From: Candidatus Undinarchaeales archaeon
Lineage (GTDB): Archaea; SpSt-1190; JASMDC01
NCBI GenBank assembly: GCA_030753015.1
Contig: JASMDC010000056.1
Location: forward strand, 1 to 19,400
Length of the DNA: 19,400 nucleotides
Direction of reading: 5' to 3'
The translations under genes and the position numbers were made by a program. The notes below the pieces were generated by a model. It did no database searches. It saw only the letters and a program-made list of their open reading frames with translations, and was not told the origin of the DNA. Of this stretch, positions 7,058 through 13,669 are shown piece after piece. How positions within the stretch are numbered: the stretch's first letter is position 1; each line of letters opens with the position of its first letter.

Positions 7058-8116
7058 ATGGTCCGGCACCGGCTCGCAGCGTCAGTTATCGTCCTGATGC
7101 TCATTATACCCGGTGCCCTCGGCGGTTGTATCGAGATCCTCGATACCGCCGTCGCGCGTCAGGAGTCCTATGTCTACCAGCTCAACACGCTCAGCTACTC
7201 GATCAACAACACGTGCAACGGAACGCGAGAGCTGGAGGTGTACATCAGCGCCATCAACGACGTTAGTTTCCTGGAGAACGCGACCCGGCGACTGGAGCTC
7301 GAGAACCTCACATCGTTCAGCATGCCATTCTATCCGATAAATGCTACGGAGGGCCCGTCATTCATCAATGTCGTTGTGACGGACCGGACAGAGGCCAAGT
7401 ATACCCTGACCGGCGGCCAGGCAACGCTCATCGTTTCCAATCCGCTCACAAGCGTTGCGTCCTGGTCCGTCGCCTTCGCGGTCCTGCTGGCGTTCATCCT
7501 CCGCAAACGACTGCACCAGCTCATAAAAAACGCTCCAGTGCTCACACTCATCGGTCTCTATCTCATCTACTGCAGCTACACGCTCGTCACCCAGGATGTG
7601 GTCCGGACGGCGGTGTTCGAGAAAGGCGTCCTCACGTCCGAGGTCGTCCTCTATGTCGAACTGGCAGTCGTCGGGATAGTCCTCGTCCTGTTCAATCGGA
7701 GCCTAGCGGCCCTGTTCCACCGTGATCCAATCGCCGCTATAGTCGCGCTCCTTGCCTTCGCGTATGTATTCCCCCCAACCCTCTACCTTGGCGAGGACGC
7801 GCTGGAGGCGATCACATCATGGTCGCTTGAACCTCTGAACGACGAGCTAATCTTCGTGTTCGGGCTGCCGCTCTTCGTGCTCAAGGAGCTGACACGGGTG
7901 TACTTCCTCGCTCCGGTGGGGATGCCGCTCATCATCATACTAGGTGTTCCTCTGACCATATTCTACTGGTCAGTCCTGCTCAAGTTCGTCGAGCGGGTGT
8001 TGACATCTCTTCGGAGCGACCTTGCGGCGTTGCGGGCCCGGCTCCCGGTCGAGGTCAAGGTGGTCGTTGAGACGAACTGCAAGAAGAAAGAGGATGACGA
8101 CGAGACCTCGAAATGA
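7058..8116 (+). CDS. Protein A: signal peptide, Cys-pair ectodomain and multi-pass membrane domain; unrecognised family
   Basis: I do not recognise this 352-residue protein. A signal peptide or first helix covers about residues 7-23. An outer domain runs from about 24 to 130 with Cys24 and Cys53, a VVVTDRT motif at 105-111 and five N-glycosylation sequons (N50, N54, N74, N83, N95). About five to six membrane helices follow (roughly 133-147, 158-177, 195-212, 224-240, 263-280, 286-305), and the last 45 residues are charged (CKKKEDDDET). It is a clear paralogue of protein B at 13670-14638: the two ectodomains align without gaps over about 107 residues, with cysteine spacing, VVVTDRT and NPL all conserved. 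By position it belongs with surface-glycan genes, but no enzymatic motif is visible. It has its own promoter and the next gene has another, so it is probably monocistronic. Confidence 0.85.
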   Translation: MVRHRLAASVIVLMLIIPGALGGCIEILDTAVARQESYVYQLNTLSYSINNTCNGTRELEVYISAINDVSFLENATRRLELENLTSFSMPFYPINATEGPSFINVVVTDRTEAKYTLTGGQATLIVSNPLTSVASWSVAFAVLLAFILRKRLHQLIKNAPVLTLIGLYLIYCSYTLVTQDVVRTAVFEKGVLTSEVVLYVELAVVGIVLVLFNRSLAALFHRDPIAAIVALLAFAYVFPPTLYLGEDALEAITSWSLEPLNDELIFVFGLPLFVLKELTRVYFLAPVGMPLIIILGVPLTIFYWSVLLKFVERVLTSLRSDLAALRARLPVEVKVVVETNCKKKEDDDETSK

Positions 8117-8137
8117 GCAGGGAATGCATACCGGGCC

Positions 8138-8154
8138 ATGACCTCAGGGGTCAT
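8138..8154. promoter_or_regulatory. Inverted repeat between gene A and the next promoter
   Basis: The sequence atgacc-tcagg-ggtcat has a perfect six-base stem and a five-base loop. It lies 22 bases after the gene A stop and 21 bases before the next TATA-like box. It could be an operator or a weak hairpin, and there is no T-tract to make it a convincing terminator. Confidence 0.3.
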
Positions 8155-8174
8155 CGCCCACGAGCGACATCACA

Positions 8175-8182
8175 TTAATATA
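8175..8182 (+). promoter_or_regulatory. TATA-like box before the 8206/8244 genes
   Basis: The sequence ttaatata is centred about 27 bases from a GTG at 8206, which begins a 15-codon frame, and about 65 from the GTG used by the large membrane protein. This is the only plus-strand promoter in the window that does not point directly at its main gene. Confidence 0.6.
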
Positions 8183-8205
8183 TTCCAATCCACCCCTCTC
8201 CGCCC

Positions 8206-8253
8206 GTGAGGGGAAAGGGTGCTCACGGCGATACCGACGGGAGGTGGGGCTGA
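8206..8253 (+). CDS. Possible 15-codon leader ORF
   Basis: A GTG placed at exactly leaderless distance from the TATA-like box opens a frame MRGKGAHGDTDGRWG that ends in TGA at 8251-8253. The frame overlaps the GTG start of the next gene and contains its GGAGGTG stretch. It could be a leader peptide coupling translation to the downstream gene. It could equally be chance, or the true N-terminus of that gene separated by a one-base indel in a G-rich stretch. I see no similarity to anything. Confidence 0.25.
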   Translation: MRGKGAHGDTDGRWG

Positions 8254-9449
8254 CGGCAAGGTCCCGCAAGCGTACGAAGCACCGGAAGAAGGAAGAGCCC
8301 GATGTCTGGAAGCGGCCCCTCATCGTCGGGCCGGCCCGGGAGGCGTGGAAGCGCCGGCTCCACCTCGCTGCCGCTGTCGTCATCACGACATTCTTTCTCT
8401 TCCAGCTCTACGGTTTCAACCTTCTATACAACGAGTTCAAGTGGGAAGCCGTGGGCAGGCCCGCGGCGCTCGACAGGCACCCCGAGTTCGCCGACGCCCC
8501 CCGGGCCGTGCAGCTGATGTACAAGCCCGACTCGTTCATCTACTACAACAGCATGCTCTCCATGCGCGGAGACCGCGAGTTCGAGCACCGGTACCGCTAC
8601 TTAAGGGCGGGCTACACGATCATGGGCGTGGCGGTATCCCGCGTCCTCCCCATGGACCCCGTCGAGGCGCTCCCCGTCGTCAGCTTCGTACTGATGGGCG
8701 CCGTGCTGTTCCTCACCTACCTCATCTCCGGGAGCGTGCTCGCTCCCGCGCTCTGCTACCTCTGGGGAAACCTCTGGGGGGAGTGGGGCTTTCTCGTGCT
8801 CCCTGACACGGCCGGCGTGCTCTTCCTGCTGCTGGCGCTGTGGTTCAGGTTCCGGCGCCGGTTCGTGCTCTCGCTGGCCACGTTCGCCGTGGGCCTCCTG
8901 ATGCGCGAGATCATCGTGTTCGCGCTGCCCCTCCTCCTGACGGACCGGCGGCTTGACCGGCGCGCTCTGGTCATCGCCGCCATCGGCATCGCGGCCTTCG
9001 TCGTCCTACAGCTGTCCCAGGTGCAGGAGATCGCCGCACGGATGTCGGGGACGATCGGTGGGCGCCTTGCCGAACCGGGAAAGATTCTCGCCGATCTGGT
9101 GCTCGTCTTCCAGGTTGCGTTCGGGCCCTTCGCCTACAAACTCGTGCTCCTGATCCTGGCGTACATCCTGTGCGAGGGGTACGTTCTTCCCGCCGTGATG
9201 GTGGACGCCGAGCGCCGCATGCGCGACCTCCATCTCATCGCAGTGCTGCCCCTCAACCTCGTTATGCTCTTCCTGTTCGCGGAGGACTTCACTGCACGCT
9301 ACATCCTATTCTCCGTGCCGTCCGTCGCCGTGCTCTCCGTCTCGATGATCTGGTCGGCAGGTGCCCTGTTCAGGGCCGCCCTGCAGCAGGAGGCGGCCGG
9401 TGCGGAGCGGACCGGAAAGACGACGGGAAAGAAGGGAAGGGGGGCGTGA
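8244..9449 (+). CDS. Polytopic membrane protein, GT-C-like (putative glycosyltransferase)
   Basis: A 401-residue protein with a very basic N-terminal tail (RSRKRTKHRKK), a first helix at about 40-60 and then a long outer loop of about 60 residues containing KPDSFIYYNSML (Asp96) and RYRYLRAGY. About eight further helices follow. The acidic residue after helix 1, the LMRE segment (219-222) and the late FTARYILFSVPS segment resemble GT-C/PMT-like or EpsG-like membrane enzymes, so a role in polymerising or decorating an exported glycan is possible; I cannot name a family. The GTG at 8244 is the only usual start codon ahead of the basic tail, but it sits inside a GGAGGTG stretch rather than downstream of it. 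A CTG at 8250 or an upstream start joined by an indel are alternatives. Its stop overlaps the methyltransferase start (GTGA). Confidence 0.75.
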   Translation: MGLTARSRKRTKHRKKEEPDVWKRPLIVGPAREAWKRRLHLAAAVVITTFFLFQLYGFNLLYNEFKWEAVGRPAALDRHPEFADAPRAVQLMYKPDSFIYYNSMLSMRGDREFEHRYRYLRAGYTIMGVAVSRVLPMDPVEALPVVSFVLMGAVLFLTYLISGSVLAPALCYLWGNLWGEWGFLVLPDTAGVLFLLLALWFRFRRRFVLSLATFAVGLLMREIIVFALPLLLTDRRLDRRALVIAAIGIAAFVVLQLSQVQEIAARMSGTIGGRLAEPGKILADLVLVFQVAFGPFAYKLVLLILAYILCEGYVLPAVMVDAERRMRDLHLIAVLPLNLVMLFLFAEDFTARYILFSVPSVAVLSVSMIWSAGALFRAALQQEAAGAERTGKTTGKKGRGA

Positions 9450-10126
9450 GGGCCAACACCATGGGCGACTGGGACGACGTGTGGCGCCGGGTATCACCCG
9501 GTCGGAGCTGGGCCAAGCGCCGCATCGTCGACGTACTCGCCCGACTCGACTGGGAGAAGGACGGTGACGTGATGGACCTGGGGTGTGGGAGCGGAGCGCT
9601 CTCTGCCATGATGGGTGAGTCCTTCCCAGAAGCACGGCTGTGGTTGGTGGACAGCTCCGAGAGGGCAATCGAACTGGCACGAGAGAACGTTGCTCCCGAG
9701 CGTGGCGCGCGGTTCGTTCAAATATCCTTTGAGGACATGGGATCGGGATCGGCCCCCGAACTCGACAAGATGATGGGGCGGTTCTCGCTGGTATACACCG
9801 ACGGACTGCTAGAGCACTTCCCCCGCGCTGAACAGGGCCACATCATCACCGTCTGTCGAAGACTGCTTGCCGACGGCGGGCTCCAGGTCCACGTCGTGCC
9901 CAACCGCTACCATCCCTGGCAGCTGGTGCGGCCTTTCGTCATCCGCGGCATCCCCGAGTCGCCCTTCACCCGGCACGACCACCGGGCGGCAGTCGCGGCA
10001 GCGGGGCTGTCGGAGGAGCTGGAGGGCCACGGTGGCATCTCTGTATTACCGACCGGGTACAGCCCCGAGGGGCTCGGTGAGTATGTTGGAATGCTCCGGT
10101 GGTTCGCATTGCGCCGTCGCGGCTAG
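9446..10126 (+). CDS. Class I SAM-dependent methyltransferase
   Basis: A 226-residue Rossmann-fold methyltransferase. Motif I is DLGCGSG at about 44-50. The acidic end of strand 2 is Asp69 in LWLVDSS, and FSLVYTDGLLEHF followed by LLADGGLQVHVVPN matches the later strands of the UbiE/COQ5-like methyltransferase_11 type. The substrate is unknown; position in this locus suggests a sugar, lipid carrier or glycan end group. I chose GTG at 9446 because it overlaps the upstream TGA (GTGA) and follows a purine-rich AAGGGGGG stretch; ATG at 9461, five codons later, is a fair alternative. It is co-transcribed with the preceding membrane protein. Its TAG stop shares a CTAG palindrome with the stop of the convergent radical SAM gene. 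Confidence 0.88.
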   Translation: MRANTMGDWDDVWRRVSPGRSWAKRRIVDVLARLDWEKDGDVMDLGCGSGALSAMMGESFPEARLWLVDSSERAIELARENVAPERGARFVQISFEDMGSGSAPELDKMMGRFSLVYTDGLLEHFPRAEQGHIITVCRRLLADGGLQVHVVPNRYHPWQLVRPFVIRGIPESPFTRHDHRAAVAAAGLSEELEGHGGISVLPTGYSPEGLGEYVGMLRWFALRRRG

Positions 10127-11559
10127 CCGCGAAACCTTGACATGTTGTAGTCGACGAAGCTGCGCAGCCCGAAGAGCTTGCGCTTAAGATCGGCGGGCGT
10201 GGCGATGTCGCGGGCCATGCGCGCCATCTGGCCCGGCCGCAGATAGAACTCCCGCAGCCCCTTGTCGATGAGCTCGTCGATCTCCCCCTTGGAAAGGTCT
10301 GGGTAGTCCAGCAGGGTGACCTGCTCGCCCTCAGGCGACACCCACTCCCGCCAGGAGGTGGGGACCATGTACCCGTGCTCGGCCGCCCAGTCGTACAGCG
10401 CCGTCCCGGGGTAGGTGCAGATGCCCGAGACCTGGATGGTGTCGCAGTGCAGCTCTCGCGAGAACCTCAGCGTCGCCTCGGCGGACTCCCGCGTCTCGCC
10501 CGGTGCGCCGACCATGAAGCATCCGTGGATGGTGAATCCCAGCTCGTGGGCGCGCTCGGCGAACCGCCGCGACTGCTCGAGAGTCACGCCTTTTTTCACA
10601 GCGTCCAGCGCCTCCTGGGTGCCGAACTCGAACCCCGTCATGAGCATGCGGCACCCCGCCTCCCGCATGAGCGGCAGGAGGTCGAGGTCGAGGTCCACCC
10701 GGGCGTTGCACGACCAGGTGACTTCCAGGCCCCGGTCCAGAATCTCCCGGCACACGCCCTCGGTGTGAGCGCGCACGGCGGCGAAGGTGTCGGTCTCGAA
10801 CATGATCTCCTGGAGCTGGGGGAAGGTGTGCAGGTCATGCTCGATCTCGTCCACCACGAGATCGGGGGTGCGCAGGCGCAGGGCGCGGCCCTCGATAACC
10901 TGAGTATCGCGACAGAATGTGCACCGTCCGTGGCACCCGCGGCCGGAGAGCAGGGTGAGGAAGGGGAATAGCTTGCCGCCGTCCCAGTACCACTCGGGCT
11001 CGACGTGGTGCCAGGCCGGGAAGGGAAGGTCGTTGACGTCGATCGGAGGACGTGGTGGTGTGTGACGGTTCTGCGACCCGTCCTTGAACGACACTCCGAG
11101 GACGTCCTTGAGCGGGATGCCACGAGCTATGTCGCGCAGGGTGAGATCGTACTCACCGCGGGCGACGGCGTCCACCGCGTCCCCGCCCCGGGCCAGGGTG
11201 TCGTCCGGGACCGCCGTCACGTGGGGGCCGATGAGCACGGTGGTGCACCCGGTGGCCTCCTTGGCCATGGCGGCGAAGGCGATGTCGCTATCGATGGAGG
11301 GTGTTGTCGTGTGGAGCACGGTCACGTCGGGCGAGAAGCGCTCCAGCTCCCGCCGCACCTCCTCAGCGGCCATATTGAGCGTGGCACCATCGATGAACCG
11401 CACATCATGCCCGTCACCCTCAAGCACGGCGACGGCGATGAGCATCCAGTCGGGGTGACGCTGCACCCGACCCCGGCTCCGGGCGGCCCACCGCGCCGAG
11501 CGGCAGAAGTCGGCCACCTCAGGCCAGGGAGGGTTGAGCACGAACACCTTGGCGCCCAT
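10123..11559 (-). CDS. B12-binding-domain radical SAM protein
   Basis: A 478-residue enzyme of the cobalamin-binding radical SAM group. The N-terminal half (about 1-160) has the Rossmann-like B12-domain layout, starting KVFVLNPPWP, with SPDVTVLHTTTPS and VLIGPHVTAVP, as in BchE/HpnJ-type proteins. After the linker DVNDLPFPAWH comes the radical SAM core with the 4Fe-4S motif C209-HGR-C213-TF-C216 and later GFEFGTQEALD and GAPGETRES segments. Such enzymes use radical chemistry for methylation, rearrangement or C-C bond steps, often on lipids or glycans; the substrate here is not readable. It is transcribed alone toward the methyltransferase from a box about 27 bases upstream, which also fixes the start. 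Confidence 0.9.
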   Translation of the reverse strand: MGAKVFVLNPPWPEVADFCRSARWAARSRGRVQRHPDWMLIAVAVLEGDGHDVRFIDGATLNMAAEEVRRELERFSPDVTVLHTTTPSIDSDIAFAAMAKEATGCTTVLIGPHVTAVPDDTLARGGDAVDAVARGEYDLTLRDIARGIPLKDVLGVSFKDGSQNRHTPPRPPIDVNDLPFPAWHHVEPEWYWDGGKLFPFLTLLSGRGCHGRCTFCRDTQVIEGRALRLRTPDLVVDEIEHDLHTFPQLQEIMFETDTFAAVRAHTEGVCREILDRGLEVTWSCNARVDLDLDLLPLMREAGCRMLMTGFEFGTQEALDAVKKGVTLEQSRRFAERAHELGFTIHGCFMVGAPGETRESAEATLRFSRELHCDTIQVSGICTYPGTALYDWAAEHGYMVPTSWREWVSPEGEQVTLLDYPDLSKGEIDELIDKGLREFYLRPGQMARMARDIATPADLKRKLFGLRSFVDYNMSRFRG

Positions 11560-11581
11560 CGGTCATCGTGGGCACGACAAC

Positions 11582-11589
11582 GGTTAAAC
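11582..11589 (-). promoter_or_regulatory. TATA-like box for the radical SAM gene
   Basis: The minus strand reads gtttaacc, centred about 27 bases from the ATG at 11559, inside the 49-base gap after the GT2 gene. The spacing implies leaderless mRNA. Confidence 0.55.
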
Positions 11590-11608
11590 GTGTTGCGTCG
11601 AAGCGCCG

Positions 11609-12592
11609 TCAGCCGACCCGGCCCAGGAGCCTGTCCACAAGGTGCGCGTACACGCCCGCGCTCCCCGCAAGCGACCTGAGGGACGCCAGCACCGGGGCGA
11701 CGAGCAGCATCGACGGCTCGCTCCTCGCGGCCCAGATGCCCAGGGGGAGGTTTGAGACCAGGAGCAGTCCGAGCCCGAGGGCGGGCGCTGCGGCATGGAC
11801 GGCGGTCGCGGGGAGTGAGAGCACGGCTAGGTTCGCCAGGATGAACTGTGTCTGGGCCTCGTACCCTGTGTAGGAGTCACCGCGGACGAACTTGTCGCGG
11901 TTGCGCAGGTACATGGGCACCCGCCAGTAGCCGCGGTGGTACTGCTGGCGCAAGTAGATGTCAAGAGAGGGCGGATGGTGGTGGCCGACGCGGCCTGCGT
12001 CGGTGAAGAGGAGCCGGCCGCCCTTCTGATGTAGGGTGAACGCCAGGTCGAAGTCCTCACCGCTGGCGGTGCGGAAGTCCGTGCTGAATCCGCCCGCCGC
12101 CAGGAAGGCGTCGCGGCGGTAGGCCGTGGCGTAGGTCGCCAGGACGTCCACCTCCTTTCCCAGGGACCGCTCCTGTCGCCGTGCGATCTCGTGGTCCACG
12201 AACCGCGCCACCAGATGCTCGGGATTGACGGGGAAGTAGCCGCAGGACGCGCCCACCACGTCGTCGTTTAGGGCTCCCGTGAGGGCCGCAAGCCAGTCGG
12301 GGGGCGGGACGCAGTCGGCGTCCAGGAACACGATGATGTCCGCATCGGTCGCCTCAACGCCGCGGTTGCGGGCCGCTGCCGGTCCCTTGTTGTCCTGCTC
12401 GAGCACCGTCACCCGGTGGCGCGAGCGTCCAACGTACTTCCGGGCGATGTCCGGGGAGCGGTCGGTGCTCCCGTCGTCCACGACGATCACGTCGACCGGG
12501 GGATGGTCCTGTGCCTCCAGGGCATCGAGGGTGTCGCCCAGCGTCGCCTCTGCGTTGTACGCGGGGACGATGACGGTGACGTCGGTGTTCAC
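11609..12592 (-). CDS. GT2 glycosyltransferase with C-terminal membrane segments
   Basis: A 327-residue GT-A enzyme. It has TVIVPAYNAE, IVVDDGSTDRS, the metal site FLDADC (D91/D93), the catalytic-base region SGEDFDL (E179/D180) and an RQQYHRGYWR segment at 215-224 like the (Q/R)xxRW element of membrane GT2 enzymes. Hydrophobic stretches at about 249-268, 271-288 and 294-310 anchor it, so it acts at the cytosolic face on a membrane-bound acceptor. The frame stays open to 12802, but the real start is the GTG at 12592, which overlaps the DUF2304 TAG by one base (TAGTG) behind a GGGAGGA site. It is the third gene of a coupled GT2-DUF2304-GT2 operon, in the place the GT4 holds in the left-hand copy of the module. 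Confidence 0.92.
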   Translation of the reverse strand: MNTDVTVIVPAYNAEATLGDTLDALEAQDHPPVDVIVVDDGSTDRSPDIARKYVGRSRHRVTVLEQDNKGPAAARNRGVEATDADIIVFLDADCVPPPDWLAALTGALNDDVVGASCGYFPVNPEHLVARFVDHEIARRQERSLGKEVDVLATYATAYRRDAFLAAGGFSTDFRTASGEDFDLAFTLHQKGGRLLFTDAGRVGHHHPPSLDIYLRQQYHRGYWRVPMYLRNRDKFVRGDSYTGYEAQTQFILANLAVLSLPATAVHAAAPALGLGLLLVSNLPLGIWAARSEPSMLLVAPVLASLRSLAGSAGVYAHLVDRLLGRVG

Positions 12593-12918
12593 TACTCGTC
12601 GTCCTCCCGCAGGGAGAGGTGGCGGACCACCTTCGTGAGGTTGCGATCCATTTCGTTGAGCCGCAGGTACACCCGCAGGCACAGCAGGAGCGAGGTCACC
12701 GACGCCACGGTGAGGAAGGCGTCGAGGGGCCGATTGAACGCCAGCAGCGCAAGCGCCTGGGCGAAGTGCCCGGGGAGCAGGGTGATGTAGAGCAGCGCGC
12801 ACAACGCAAGCGCCAGCAGCAGGGCGCCTGTGTCAGAGCGGTCGCGGCGCAGGCCCGCGAGCACGCGGACGAGGGCAAGAAGGAGGACGATCGTCCCGAT
12901 TATCTGTATCAGCATCAT
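12592..12918 (-). CDS. DUF2304 family small membrane protein (second copy)
   Basis: A 108-residue protein with helices at about 3-22, 31-48 and 66-86 and a charged tail that should form a cytosolic helix (RLNEMDRNLTKVVRHLSLRE). The FNRPLDAFL stretch before helix 3 matches FQRPLDALF of the copy at 1168-1527, which supports the shared DUF2304 assignment even though the rest has diverged. Its ATG overlaps the GT2 stop (ATGA) and follows an AGGAGGTT site at good spacing, so it is made together with that GT2. The probable job, recruiting or orienting the soluble GT2 at the membrane, is inferred from constant pairing and from analogy with DPM2/DPM3. Confidence 0.85.
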   Translation of the reverse strand: MMLIQIIGTIVLLLALVRVLAGLRRDRSDTGALLLALALCALLYITLLPGHFAQALALLAFNRPLDAFLTVASVTSLLLCLRVYLRLNEMDRNLTKVVRHLSLREDDE

Positions 12919-13586
12919 GGTAGGAACCTCCTAAGGAGCAGGTCGAGGGCGATGGCGACGCCGTCGGCGACACTCGTGCCCTTTCGTGTATCCAGGTAGT
13001 GGGAGCGTATGGGTACCTCCACCAACCTCAGACTGTTGCGGGCGGCCTCGCCAACCATCTCGGAGCAGAACCCGTAACGGTCCACCCGCAGCTCGAACAG
13101 TTCTGCGGCGCGTCGGTTGAGGGCGCGGAAGCCGCTCTGGCTGTCGGTGAGTGGCACGCCGTACAGAAGGCGGGTCAGCCAGGTGAGGCTGTGGTTCCCA
13201 ATACGCTTCACCAGCGGCATATCGTCGATGCCGCCCAAGAACCGCGAGCCGATCACCACGTCGGCCTCGTCCTCGAGAACGGGCCTGGTCACGACGGTGA
13301 TGTCCTCGGCCCGGTGCTGGCCATCGGCGTCCACGGTGACGATGATGTCGGCGCCCAGGTCGAGCGCCCGGCGGATGCCCGTGGCGACGGCCGCCCCTGC
13401 GCCGCGGTTCACCAGGTGGCGGACCACGCGAGCACCGTGCTCCCGGGCAATGGACGAGGTGTCATCGGTGGACCCATCATCAACCACCACGACCTCGGCT
13501 TGAGCGCGCACTCCGTCGACCACATCACCTATGCGGGGGCCCTCGTCGTAGGCCGGTATGACGGCGATGACCTTCGATCCGTTCAC
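12915..13586 (-). CDS. DPM1-like GT2 glycosyltransferase (second copy)
   Basis: A 223-residue soluble GT2 of the polyprenyl-phosphate-sugar synthase type. It has VIAVIPAYDEG, VVVVDDGSTDDT, TVDADGQH (D86/D88), GSRFLGG and TDSQSGFRALNRR. It parallels the enzyme at 1559-2245 in length, motifs and DUF2304 partner, so the two probably arose by module duplication; differences around 115-125 and 165-205 may reflect a different donor sugar. The frame is open to 13640, but GTG at 13586, preceded by GGGAGGA about seven bases upstream, gives the usual family N-terminus. Unlike first genes elsewhere in the window, it appears to use a short leader with a ribosome binding site. It heads the operon that ends at 11609. 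Confidence 0.9.
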   Translation of the reverse strand: MNGSKVIAVIPAYDEGPRIGDVVDGVRAQAEVVVVDDGSTDDTSSIAREHGARVVRHLVNRGAGAAVATGIRRALDLGADIIVTVDADGQHRAEDITVVTRPVLEDEADVVIGSRFLGGIDDMPLVKRIGNHSLTWLTRLLYGVPLTDSQSGFRALNRRAAELFELRVDRYGFCSEMVGEAARNSLRLVEVPIRSHYLDTRKGTSVADGVAIALDLLLRRFLP

Positions 13587-13635
13587 ATCCTGTCCTCCCA
13601 CACCGTACGCTCTCCCACAGCAGGGAAGGCACCAC

Positions 13636-13647
13636 CACATTTATGTG
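13636..13647. promoter_or_regulatory. Near-palindromic TATA element between divergent units
   Basis: The sequence cacatttatgtg reads almost the same on both strands. On the plus strand its centre is about 27 bases from the GTG at 13670 (gene B). On the minus strand it would place a start site near 13615, leaving about 30 bases of leader that contains the GGGAGGA of the GT2 gene. It may serve both directions. Confidence 0.5.
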
Positions 13648-13669
13648 TTCTGCTCTCCCTTCCATCCCC

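Noticed and set aside
7118-7129. LGGC in protein A as a lipoprotein lipobox
   Set aside because: The cysteine has a counterpart in protein B, where no lipobox exists, and its spacing to a second cysteine is conserved, so a disulfide is more likely.
12593-12802. N-terminal extension of the membrane GT2 by 70 codons
   Set aside because: It overlaps the DUF2304 gene; GTG at 12592 with its ribosome site gives the standard GT2 N-terminus.
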